The translations under genes and the position numbers were made by a program. The notes beneath the pieces are model-generated. The model was not told where the DNA came from. It searched no databases and saw only the letters and a program-made list of their open reading frames with translations. A DNA stretch of 64,000 bases from Caballeronia temeraria (GTDB taxonomy: Bacteria; Pseudomonadota; Gammaproteobacteria; Burkholderiales; Burkholderiaceae), in contig NZ_FCOI02000006.1 of assembly GCF_001544795.2 (NCBI RefSeq), positions 124,001 through 188,000 of the forward strand, written 5' to 3'. This document shows, in pieces, positions 8,627-16,536 of the stretch; positions within the stretch are counted from its first letter, which is position 1; each line of letters opens with the position of its first letter.

Positions 8627-9033
8627 CTATCGTATGCGTGTGAAACGGCTGACAGCGGCCCTCAGCATTGAATGCTGGCTCCCACGTTGCCGTCTCTCGA
8701 CCACTTTCAACTGACGAAGCAGCGCAAGCACGGGGAACGGCTTGCTCATGAAGCAGGCACACCGGACGCTCGGGCGTCTTCGAGAATCGGAGATGAGAAT
8801 TACCGGGATGTGTGCAAGTTTCGGCTCAGCGAGCATCACCCGGATTAATCCGACGCCATTAAGGCCGGGCATCGCACAGTCGGTCACGACAACGTCCGGC
8901 GGTGCAGCTTTCGCAAGCGCTAGCGCGTGCTCGCCGTCACTCGCGGTTCGGACGACATAACCTTCCGCCGCGATCTCGACGCCAAGCGAACCCAGCCATC
9001 CATGTCGTCATCGACGAGCAACACGGAAGCCAT
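8627..9033 (-). pseudogene. Response regulator receiver protein, frameshifted
   Basis: The ATG at 9033 begins MASVLLVDDDMDGWVRLA (beta 1 and acidic pocket). The frame then breaks. The rest of the receiver continues in another frame: VEIAAEGYVVRTASDGE, DVVVTDCAMPGLNGV with the phospho-acceptor Asp, IPVILISDS, and the conserved Lys-Pro in FMSKPFP, to a stop at 8627. One indel near 8965 restores a full 130-residue receiver. It resembles stand-alone receivers that work with hybrid kinases, such as the one at 4726-6306. Confidence 0.75.
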
Positions 9034-9141
9034 CCCTACCCCTTCGCCGCTTTGCGCGGATTGCGCTGCGGCAGTTCTTAGGCGCCGCCTCGCTGCGGCT
9101 GTCTGCCTAGCGGTTCATCCTAGCGCGCACGGTGGAGCGGT

Positions 9142-9399
9142 TTATTGCTTTATCTTGCCTGTCGCCTTCGCCTTCGCGTTCGCGTCCGGCCCCGACGCGC
9201 CGTCCGGCGACATGCCCTTCTCCCGTTGCTGCATCAGCGTGGGGGCGCTGCTGCCGCTGGTTGAGGCAGCCTGAGTTGCTTGGCCTGTCGGCGTGCCGTG
9301 CTGAGTCGCTGGTGACGGAGCGTTGGACGTGTTTTGTGCAATTGCGCCCGCGCTCGTGGCAAAAAGCACGACGCTTAACAGAGTTCGGATGGAATTCAT
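9142..9399 (-). CDS. Small secreted (periplasmic) protein, Ala/Ser/Thr/Gly-rich
   Basis: 85 residues with a clear signal peptide (MNSIRTLLSVVLFATSAGAIA, cleavage after Ala-x-Ala near residue 22). The mature part is a low-complexity sequence rich in Ser, Thr, Ala, Gln and Pro that ends in a Lys-rich tail (KAKATGKIKQ). The ATG at 9399 has GAGG seven bases upstream. Function unknown; proteins of this kind in Burkholderia are often stress-induced periplasmic proteins, but that is only a general likeness. Confidence 0.65.
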   Translation of the reverse strand: MNSIRTLLSVVLFATSAGAIAQNTSNAPSPATQHGTPTGQATQAASTSGSSAPTLMQQREKGMSPDGASGPDANAKAKATGKIKQ

Positions 9400-10622
9400 G
9401 GCTGCCTCGTAAATTGCGCTTCGTAGCTTTATGCAAGCATCCAACGTGCCTCGGAGCCAAGCGCCTTCCTTCAGCCGATTGAGCGGAAGTGTCGGGCAGA
9501 AACCATCAGATCACAGCCGTGAAACGGGCGCCGCCGCTACTTCCTCGCGCAGGGCAAGACGCTGATCTGGGTTACAGCGGACCCTTTGCCCAGCTCTTTT
9601 CGGAAACGCCGTTCCTACTCCCACGACGTCGCGGTTTGGGTGCTTATCGTTATCGCGAGAAGCGCCAGCAGTTCGTCGCCGTCAATGAACGCGGTCGCGA
9701 CGCGACCCGCAAATCCACTGCGCCGTCTTCGTTGGCAAAAACGCGCAGGCACCTAACGAGAGGAATCGACCATCCTCATTGAGAACGAGGATCCGGACAG
9801 CAGCGCCGTGTCTTCGCGTGTGATAGATGGCAGAAACGCGGCGCCCTGGCAATACCTGACCATATTTCGGTTCTAAATATGTTGAGCAGCGGGCCTCCCG
9901 GAAGTTCGAGCCCGCGCCGGCCGTTGAGCGACGGCTTGCCCCGCGGAATGCCTTCGATGTGCTAACCGTCGTCAGCTATTTTGGGGGCTCGTCGATCTCA
10001 TACGCAATCTGTTTGCCGTTGCGCAATTGACCCCGTGCCTTTCCAACGGCGTTGCTTGTGAGGCATCCAACCAGGCATGCCCTGATTTCTGCCCGGACGG
10101 TTTTGGGGGAAGACATTTGGGCTTATAGCCCCGCTCGGCGATCGCTTACAAGATCCGGTTCTCTTGCGGCTGGCTCGCGCGTAGCGATTTCCCTGGTCCA
10201 GCTCAACTGCCCCGATCGCTCGGTTGGCGCTTCACGAATGTCTGCGCGACATCATCGAAGTTCGGGTGGTAGTTAAGTTGGTTCGCCCGCGCGATTGCCC
10301 ACCAATCCATCACCGTCCGACGACGGCGTCGGTCGGAGTTTTTGACTTTCTGGCCATCGGGCCACTGCACGCCAGACGCTGATTCGCAGCCCGGCGCGCC
10401 CCTGCTTCGGCCGGCCGCGCATCGAGTTCACCACGCAGCTTGCGCCGCAGCTCAGCCGGTAAGGCGCTCGATCTTGATCGGCGCTCCCGCTTGATCATCA
10501 CCGGATCGTTGACGGCCTTCCACGAATTCGTGAGGCTCGACAGGACCCTGGACATATGATTCAGGTTCAGCTACTTTCTTCATACATAAGCCAGAGCCGC
10601 TACGGCGCATGGAGAGAGGCCC
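9400..10622. other. 1.2-kb region with degenerate coding traces only
   Basis: No intact gene was found. Two minus-strand stretches look like old coding sequence: near 9640-9780 (LVLNEDGRFLSLGACAF followed by a frame break) and near 10203-10350 (a segment including VMDWWAIARANQLNY). Neither has a start and neither could be assigned to a family. The rest appears non-coding. Confidence 0.4.
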
Positions 10623-10811
10623 ATGAAAGATTCGTTTGAACCCCTTATCCTTCGAATCTATCAAACGCCGAACGGACAATGGGCGGGGCGACTAATGATC
10701 GGCAACGAGGATCTTGGTTGGCTTTCGGGGTGTGCCTCGCCTACGGAGGTGGAGCAGGCGATTCGCGAAACCGGTATGTGCCCAGACAGGGTTGAAGTAC
10801 GTGCCTCATAG
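10623..10811 (+). CDS. Small conserved-type hypothetical protein, 62 residues
   Basis: A compact soluble protein with alternating beta-like segments (PLILRIYQTP, GRLMIGNEDLGWLSGC) and a helix (PTEVEQAIRETG). The ATG at 10623 has GAGAGG five bases upstream, a good site. Composition and start signal support a real gene. No family assigned. It lies upstream of the integrase island in otherwise gene-poor DNA. Confidence 0.6.
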   Translation: MKDSFEPLILRIYQTPNGQWAGRLMIGNEDLGWLSGCASPTEVEQAIRETGMCPDRVEVRAS

Positions 10812-11359
10812 CTTCATGAAGCCGTCGGACTTCGATGGCGGCCTACCGCCAGATTTTAACGCGCCATGAGCGCCTGTCAGGCAGAAAAATCCGCGGGGCT
10901 GGCCGTAGCGCCCGCCCGACGAGCGAGCGAGCGGTGCGGCAGGCAGGAAGAACCCCTCGCGGTTCTCTCGAGGCTACCGCAGCCTAATCCAAGAGGAAGC
11001 GTCGCCATCGCGCCTACGCCCCGAAGAACTCTTCATCGCCGGTACGGTCTGATTCACCTACATCTGAACGAGCGCCTGGGCACTGTCGTCAGAAGGACAC
11101 TCGCGCGTCTCGTACGAATCCACTGCGGAAAATCGTGCACGGGCTCCGCGGGCGGATAGTCTTAAAGCCCGCGCCTGTGATGTTCGACAGGTGGATCGGT
11201 AGTGTGCGGTGCCGCTCCTGTCATTGCGAGCCGCCCCGCGATACTGACAACCGTCGTCGGCTGCTTGAACGAGCCGAATTGCCGGTTCGGCGTGCAGGGG
11301 TTCCCCCTATTTCCTGCACGCCGCCCCTGTATGTTGAGATCCACTGCGAGGAACCTCGA
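10812..11359. other. Intergenic region, nothing recognised
   Basis: No convincing frame. Short stretches (AATCCACTGCGG near 11118) echo the integrase gene but are too short to call. Confidence 0.4.
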
Positions 11360-11641
11360 CTACCGCTCGTGTCCCCTGGCGGGTTGACGCTCATGCGGCG
11401 TCGCCGGACGATCTCTCGTTCGTGGCTTCTCTACAAAGTGTGATTCGCAGACGGTCGACACGGCGCTTTTGAAGACCAGCTGTATGCCTGTCGGCGACTG
11501 CAATGCAAGAACGTATTTGTCGAAGGACATCAGCTGGCCGGTCAGTTTGATCCCGTTCACCAGAAATACCCAAACGACTTTCCGTTCGCGCACGAGGGCA
11601 TTCAGGAAATCAGCTTGGATGTCGTTCGCATCGGTGGGCAT
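11360..11641 (-). CDS. Hfq-like Sm-fold RNA-binding protein (divergent paralogue)
   Basis: 93 residues. Residues 8-64 match Hfq: IQADFLNALVRER (helix 1), VNGIKLTGQLMSFDKYV (Sm1) and LVFKSAVSTV (Sm2). In Hfq the Sm2 signature is YKHAISTV with Lys56 and His57 lining the proximal pore; here Lys58 is kept but the His is Ser59. Two of the three rim arginines are present (Arg18, Arg20). The C-terminal 28 residues are basic and disordered. The protein is probably hexameric and RNA binding, with an altered proximal face. It is encoded beside a large integrase, so it may be island-borne. The ATG at 11641 has only a weak GGG upstream. Confidence 0.8.
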   Translation of the reverse strand: MPTDANDIQADFLNALVRERKVVWVFLVNGIKLTGQLMSFDKYVLALQSPTGIQLVFKSAVSTVCESHFVEKPRTRDRPATPHERQPARGHER

Positions 11642-11709
11642 GATGGCAATCCCAGTCGTTTATCTCGCCAACGGCTCCCTGTTTCGTTGCCCGCCGAACG
11701 ACGCAGCCT

Positions 11710-13680
11710 CTATTGCTCGTCCTCGTCATAGTAGCGCGCGGCGGCCTCGAGCATGCGCCGTCGCTCCGCCCGCACATAAATCGACGTGGTCTGCAACGAC
11801 GCGTGTCCGAGGATCGCCTGCACCACATCGGTCGGCATCTCGCGTGCAACGGCCCGTGTCCCAAATGTATGCCGAAAAGCATGCGCCGAGGTGTTCGCCA
11901 GTTGCACCAGGTCGTCCGCGCCGAAGTCGGCCAGCGCAGCGGTCTGCGCGCTCAAGCGTTGCACCGCCATGCGCACGAGCCGTCCCAGGGCATCGACGGT
12001 GTACGGCACGTCTTGCGCGTTCACGTCGTGCCGATCAAGCGCGGCGCGCGTGCCCGGAATCCACTGCGGCGCGATCAGTGGTCCGTCAGCGCGTGGGGCG
12101 TCGAAGTCGTGCCCCCGGTCGTTCCAGTGTGCCCGCAGGGCGCCGATCGTCGCCCCGCTGACCGGCACCGTGCGCTGCTTGCGACGCTTGCCAATGATGC
12201 TGAGCGTCCACACTGATGAAGCTCCACGGCCGGGTTCCGCCAAGCCCATGGGCTTGGCCTGCGTTGTCCCTCCCGGCGTCGTGTGCGTGGGCGAACCCGA
12301 CGCGGTGCGGCGCGACGTTCGCCCCTCCTCGGGCACCTCAGCGATCCGCAGGTCTTCTCGACGCGCGAGCGCAACTTCCGCACGCCGCAACCCGGAATCG
12401 CCCATCAGCAAAATCGCCGCGCGCGCGGCGCGCCACTGCCTGAGCTCGTCATCGTCTTGCGGATCCACCCCACCGAAAGCGTCGCAACGCCCATCGAGCG
12501 CCTTGCGCACCTGAGCCCATAGTCTGGCCGGCAGCGCCCGGTGCACTTGCACCGACAGCTCCCGCGTCACGGTCGCCGGTTCATGCACTGCACTCCACGG
12601 GTTGCCTGCGAGATACCGGACCTCGACCAGCCACGCAAAGGCCGCGCGCAGCACGCGCACCGCGTACGCCTGACTGTCGGCCGATAAACCTTCGGGGACG
12701 AACGGGCGCCAGCGGCCGCTGGTGCGCGGTCGCTTGGGCCCCACGAAAGATGGCAACGGCGCCTTCAAGAAGTCTTTGTACGCCTCGCAGTCCTCGACCG
12801 TGAGCGACGACAGCGCTTTTCGGCGAACCACCACGCTCCAGAGAATCAGTCGCTCGAGCTCACGCGTGTAGGCCCGCAAGGTCGTCGGCCGATCGCGATA
12901 GCGGTGTAGATATGCGTGCACCGCTGCCAGGTCGTGTTCGGCGCGGACGAAAGCGAAGTTGGCCGCTCGATTGACGCACGTCGCGCCGGACAACGCTGCA
13001 GGCACGACCAGGTGCTCGAAGGGCGCGAGCCGCGGTTCGCTCGGATCGCCGCCGATGACAATGACACGCTCGTCCCCCTTCCCTTCGCTCGCACTGGCCG
13101 GCACCAACGACGTGGTGTCGACGTCGGCGGCGACCTTCATACCAAGCGTCGTTTCGTGCCGCCGCAGCCACGCGACGAGCGTCCGCGCGCGCGAGGCACC
13201 GATGCGCGGCACCGAGCGCCACCAGCTGCCGCCGCGGGCATTGCAGTACTCGATCAGTGCGCCGAGCGTGCCGATGCCCTCCCCGTTCAGACGCCGCGCG
13301 ATCAGCGGCCGGAACCACAGGTGTACCGGGTGTGTCACGAGCGGGACGGCCGCCGCCAAGGTCGAGGCCTGCTCGACCATGCGCAAGGTCATGGCCGTGA
13401 GCTTCGCGCTGCCGTGCTGCTTGATCGATGCTCGCAGATGATCGGCTAGGACCGACGAGCCATGCAGCACCGCGAGAAGAACCAGGTCATCGCGCATCGT
13501 GCCCAAAAACCGTTCCATCGCGTCGGCACTGGCCGCGTGGGGCGAGCGCTCCGGATCGTAGTAGAGGCGCGCGATGGTCGCCGCCGGCAGGCGCTGCACG
13601 AACGCGCGCAGCGCTGTGAAGTCGGTGCGGGTATAGGTGCGCGGCGGCGGCAGGGTCAGCTGTTGCGGTTGATTGGCCAT
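11710..13680 (-). CDS. Large tyrosine recombinase / phage-type integrase
   Basis: 656 residues, much longer than phage integrases (about 330-400). The N-terminal 270 residues are an unknown region; a SAM-like core-binding domain follows (about 285-420: RDRPTTLRAYTRELERLI). The catalytic domain shows Arg I in GDSGLRRAEVALA, box II HAFRHTFGTRA, LGHASLQTTS and nucleophile Tyr in TSIYVRAERRR. All key residues appear intact. The ATG at 13680 is preferred; 12 extra upstream residues are possible. It neighbours two toxin-antitoxin pairs, an Hfq-like gene and a fragment of a second copy at 8495-8585, which fits a chromosomal or plasmid island. Confidence 0.9.
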   Translation of the reverse strand: MANQPQQLTLPPPRTYTRTDFTALRAFVQRLPAATIARLYYDPERSPHAASADAMERFLGTMRDDLVLLAVLHGSSVLADHLRASIKQHGSAKLTAMTLRMVEQASTLAAAVPLVTHPVHLWFRPLIARRLNGEGIGTLGALIEYCNARGGSWWRSVPRIGASRARTLVAWLRRHETTLGMKVAADVDTTSLVPASASEGKGDERVIVIGGDPSEPRLAPFEHLVVPAALSGATCVNRAANFAFVRAEHDLAAVHAYLHRYRDRPTTLRAYTRELERLILWSVVVRRKALSSLTVEDCEAYKDFLKAPLPSFVGPKRPRTSGRWRPFVPEGLSADSQAYAVRVLRAAFAWLVEVRYLAGNPWSAVHEPATVTRELSVQVHRALPARLWAQVRKALDGRCDAFGGVDPQDDDELRQWRAARAAILLMGDSGLRRAEVALARREDLRIAEVPEEGRTSRRTASGSPTHTTPGGTTQAKPMGLAEPGRGASSVWTLSIIGKRRKQRTVPVSGATIGALRAHWNDRGHDFDAPRADGPLIAPQWIPGTRAALDRHDVNAQDVPYTVDALGRLVRMAVQRLSAQTAALADFGADDLVQLANTSAHAFRHTFGTRAVAREMPTDVVQAILGHASLQTTSIYVRAERRRMLEAAARYYDEDEQ

Positions 13681-13771
13681 CGCGAGGCGCTCTTGTCTGC
13701 AATTCGAAGGAAGCAAATGGCTTCCAACACGTGTCCGAACCGGTGCGGCTTCTCAGGGAAGGACGGTAAGG

Positions 13772-13978
13772 CTATGGAGGCGCGTCCCGCCCGCGGTGAA
13801 CAACTTGGTCCCACACGACTAGCTGCGGCGCCGAGACCGCCAGAGGCGCCGCATCCGGATGCGCCGGATTGACCACGGCATGGCATTCCGCGCGACGCAC
13901 GACGACCCTCCACCGCGGCGACGCCGAACGCACCGCCGCCCGTGCCGCGCATTGCGCTTCGCCGGTTGCGGTGACCAT
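13772..13978 (-). CDS. Possible small protein, unknown function
   Basis: A 68-residue frame with an ATG at 13978 and GGAAA seven bases upstream. The sequence (for example PRWRVVVRRAECHAVVNP) has a plausible composition but no known motif. It lies between vapC and the integrase, in the same direction. It could instead be chance in GC-rich DNA. Confidence 0.3.
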   Translation of the reverse strand: MVTATGEAQCAARAAVRSASPRWRVVVRRAECHAVVNPAHPDAAPLAVSAPQLVVWDQVVHRGRDAPP

Positions 13979-14026
13979 TCGACTTTCCGCGACGGGGTGA
14001 GGTTGGGCCTGCTCGGCTCCATGGCG

Positions 14027-14464
14027 TTACTCGGGAATAACCAGGCGCAGCCCCGGCAAATCAGCAAAGTCGCCACCATTCAGGGTCATCAGCGCGTAGC
14101 CGTGTTCGATGGCTTGCGCAGCAATCCACAAGTCGTTGTAACGGGGCCGTGGCGAACGACCCGACTGTTTGACCGCCGCGGCGAGGACACCGAACGCTGC
14201 GGCCGTGTGCCGGGATACCTCGAGAATCGGCCGCCGCTCGAGCTGTTGGAGGAATGCCGCGCGCCCGGCCCGCTCTATTGGATCCGCACACGCCTGCACA
14301 CCGAAGCCGAGTTCGCCGAGCGAGATCACCGAGATAAAGACGGGCGCCTCCCCGGCCAGATCGATTACCGTCTGACGCGCCAGGGTTTTGGCGGCGAGCG
14401 CCACCCAGATGCAACTGTCGAGGATCACGCCCTCGTTCGCGCCCTCGTTCACGGCTGCGGTCAT
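14027..14464 (-). CDS. vapC: VapC-type PIN-domain ribonuclease toxin
   Basis: 145 residues, typical for VapC. The acidic residues that bind Mg2+ are visible: Asp in GVILDSCIW, Glu in ISLGELGFG, and Asp in PRPRYNDLWIAAQAI. PIN toxins cut tRNA or rRNA at specific sites. The start ATG overlaps the stop of the upstream antitoxin (ATGA at 14461-14464), so translation is coupled. An in-frame start six codons earlier is less likely. Confidence 0.88.
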   Translation of the reverse strand: MTAAVNEGANEGVILDSCIWVALAAKTLARQTVIDLAGEAPVFISVISLGELGFGVQACADPIERAGRAAFLQQLERRPILEVSRHTAAAFGVLAAAVKQSGRSPRPRYNDLWIAAQAIEHGYALMTLNGGDFADLPGLRLVIPE

Positions 14465-14727
14465 GGCCGGGGCGACGCCCATGGATCCCGCACCCCCTCA
14501 TCGAAATCGACGCGGCTCTCTTCGAGCCAAGCCTGCCCTTGCTGCGGCGTCAGAACCGCCGGCAGTCCCGCGAGCGCCTGGGCCGCCGTCATCACCGGTG
14601 CGGGCGGCATGAGGCGCGCGACCGGCAAATTGTTGCGCTCGATGATCACCGTCTCGCCGTTACGCGCGACAGCGTCGAGGATCTGGCGGGTTTGCCGCGC
14701 CAGATCGGTGGCGGTAATGATCTGCAT
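14461..14727 (-). CDS. Phd/YefM-type antitoxin of the VapC pair
   Basis: 88 residues. Residues 1-50 match the Phd/YefM fold (MQIITATDLARQTRQILDAV, then VIIERNNLPVARLMP), which dimerises and binds DNA. The C-terminal half (residues 55-88) should wrap the toxin. The ATG at 14727 has AGGA upstream. A longer frame to 14862 reaches back through the promoter region and is rejected. The palindromes at 14750-14768 lie 23 bases upstream and are probably the autoregulatory operator. Confidence 0.87.
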   Translation of the reverse strand: MQIITATDLARQTRQILDAVARNGETVIIERNNLPVARLMPPAPVMTAAQALAGLPAVLTPQQGQAWLEESRVDFDEGVRDPWASPRP

Positions 14728-14749
14728 GTTTCGTCCTAGGTTCGTATCA

Positions 14750-14768
14750 ATACGTATTTTACGTATTT
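14750..14768. promoter_or_regulatory. Probable operator of the Phd/VapC operon
   Basis: Two TACGTAT boxes nine bases apart in AT-rich DNA just before the antitoxin start. Each contains the 6-bp palindrome TACGTA; a third copy is at 14882-14887. Paired short palindromes upstream of the antitoxin are the usual Phd binding arrangement. Binding is inferred. Confidence 0.45.
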
Positions 14769-15035
14769 CCGCGCCCTTTTGCACGCCGCTTCGCGTCCGG
14801 AACGAGGCGTAAAGCAGACGACCCGTCATTTTACCGATTAAACCATTCACTGCTAATAACAATTAGCAGCTAACATCATCTTACGTATGCTAAATGTCTC
14901 CATCTACATCCAACTGTCTGTTGTCGACTTTACATATATAGTATTATCGTTTTTTCGTGAATCAGCTAACTAACGACAACGGGACACTTCGATTGCTTCC
15001 GTCGCGACGGTGTGCACTATGTTCAGACTGTGCGT

Positions 15036-15049
15036 ATAATGTGCATTAT
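15036..15049 (+). promoter_or_regulatory. Probable promoter/operator of the Xre-RES operon
   Basis: The inverted repeat ATAATG-TG-CATTAT overlaps a good -10 box (TATAAT, 15035-15040), 26 bases before the antitoxin ATG. A repressor bound here would block transcription, as expected for autoregulation by a DUF2384 antitoxin. Further upstream, the arms CTGCTAAT and ATTAGCAG (14850-14869) form another inverted repeat in AT-rich DNA. Confidence 0.45.
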
Positions 15050-15075
15050 CATCGATCGTCGCTGGAGCCCACGAG

Positions 15076-15447
15076 ATGAACGCTGACCCCTTAACCGACG
15101 TCTTGGAGTCTGCCCGAGAAGCGGGAACCTCCCGGCTTTCGGCGGCCAATCTCGCCAACGTGCTCGGCCTGCAGCAGCAGGATTTGGCCACGATCGCTGG
15201 CGTGCATCGAAACACGCTCCGCACGCACCCCGAGTCGCCAAGACTGCAGGCCGCCTTGCGTGACCTGATGCGCGTGGTGTCGGCAGCCGTCGCGGTTCAA
15301 CCGGACCTCGAACGAGCGCTGTTTCTCATCAAAAACCATCCGATCCCGGCCTTTCGGCATAAGACGATCCTCCAGTTGGTCCAGGAGGGCCGGACCGAGG
15401 ATGCGATCGACTACCTGGAGTCTATCAGTGCAGGTTTCGTTGGATGA
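15076..15447 (+). CDS. Xre/MbcA/ParS-type antitoxin (DUF2384)
   Basis: 123 residues. An N-terminal HTH-like region (residues 20-50: SAANLANVLGLQQQDLA, then GVHRNTLRTHP) is followed by a C-terminal DUF2384 toxin-binding domain (HPIPAFRHKTILQLVQEGR, DAIDYLESISAG). Its stop overlaps the start of the RES toxin (ATGA, 15444-15447), the standard antitoxin-first order. It should neutralise the toxin by blocking its active site and repress its own promoter. Confidence 0.88.
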   Translation: MNADPLTDVLESAREAGTSRLSAANLANVLGLQQQDLATIAGVHRNTLRTHPESPRLQAALRDLMRVVSAAVAVQPDLERALFLIKNHPIPAFRHKTILQLVQEGRTEDAIDYLESISAGFVG

Positions 15448-15968
15448 TCCTCACCGATTTGCCGACGGGAACCACGCTGTATCGCGCTCACACACCGCGC
15501 TGGGCCGACCGCCCCATGAGCGGCGCGGGCGCCGCGCTGAAGGGAGGACGTTTCAACCGCGAAGGGATCGAGGCGCTATACCTGTCTCTGGAGGAACTGA
15601 CGGCGCTGCGCGAATATCAGCAAACCTCCCCTTTTCTTCCGCCCTGCACCATTTGCTCTTACGCTGCTGAACTCCGGGACTTGGTGGATCTGCGGCAACT
15701 CGACCAAGGGAATTGGGATGAGCTTTGGCATGACTGGCGCGAGGACTGGCGGTATTGGAAGTTCGAGCAACACATCGAACCGCCGACCTGGGTGTTGAGC
15801 GACTTGGTCCGAGATCTCGGCTACACCGGGATTGTTTTTCCGAGCCAGGCGCATGCCGGCGGCACCAACGTGATGGTTTTCAACGACCGGCTTGGCGACG
15901 GCAATGCGATCGAGGTGAACGATCCTGGCGCGCAACTTCCGAAGGATCAGTCAAGCTGGCAGCGGTAG
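15444..15968 (+). CDS. RES-domain NAD+-degrading toxin
   Basis: 174 residues, normal RES length. Core motifs visible: LYRAHTPRW, GGRFNREGIEALYLS (Arg and Tyr of the active site) and SLEELTALREY (Glu). Characterised members of the family deplete NAD+ or ADP-ribosylate targets and stop growth. The gene is translationally coupled to the DUF2384 antitoxin. This is the second toxin-antitoxin pair within 2 kb of the integrase, divergent from the Phd/VapC operon. Confidence 0.88.
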   Translation: MILTDLPTGTTLYRAHTPRWADRPMSGAGAALKGGRFNREGIEALYLSLEELTALREYQQTSPFLPPCTICSYAAELRDLVDLRQLDQGNWDELWHDWREDWRYWKFEQHIEPPTWVLSDLVRDLGYTGIVFPSQAHAGGTNVMVFNDRLGDGNAIEVNDPGAQLPKDQSSWQR

Positions 15969-16316
15969 ACTCTGAAGTGATTCTTCTCCAGCCTCTCACT
16001 CTTCTGCAGAACGAGCTAGGGATCAAGGGCACCACCAGATGGCGGATTCGCTAAGACCAGTTATTTAGATATCCGAATCAATGATCGATCATGAAGATTA
16101 ACGCATTTTCGTTAGTATTCCATTCCCATGCCTACTTGTGGCGCTGATACGCGATCCGCGAGGACGAAGCGATGCGGCGAGCGGATCTCGACAGTGCCGA
16201 TGTAGGTTGTCCGCTGCCACGACGCCCTTCACGGCGCGTTTTGCCGCCCACTGTACGCGCAGAAAGAAGCGGTCCTTGCCATTAATCAGTCGCAGGAGCA
16301 CTTCGTTGCAGCCGAT
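15969..16316. other. Intergenic region, nothing recognised
   Basis: No frame with family similarity. It separates the RES toxin from the quinone-oxidoreductase remnant. Confidence 0.4.
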
Positions 16317-16520
16317 TCAGGTTCCTTCTCTTCCCGCGATGCTTCGCTCCGGCGACCGGCCAAAACCGCCCATTAAGGCCACCACCTTCGCCCCGACCGG
16401 GAACTCGCCTCCCGGGCACGATTTGACGACGCCCACGCACTCGATCCCGCTAACCGCGACGGCCTCGGCCCATTCGCTTCGGCGCAAGTGCATCTCCGCA
16501 TCCCGCACCGAATGCTTGCG
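16317..16520 (-). pseudogene. Fragment of a zinc-type alcohol dehydrogenase / quinone oxidoreductase
   Basis: The frame reads VRDAEMHLRRSEWAEAV, then SGIECVGVVKSCPGGEF, VGAKVVALMGGFGR, the N-terminal GroES-like part of MDR oxidoreductases (GIEAVG..V..CPGGEF.VG..V.ALMGG.GR). It lacks the start and the whole nucleotide-binding half and ends at a stop at 16317. A different, intact member of the superfamily is at 23178-24131. Confidence 0.55.
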
Positions 16521-16536
16521 GACACGTGGCCTTCCG

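Noticed and set aside
13859..14812. A 317-codon plus-strand frame across the toxin-antitoxin genes
   Set aside because: It is the complement of vapC and the Phd-type antitoxin, which have family motifs and coupled starts.
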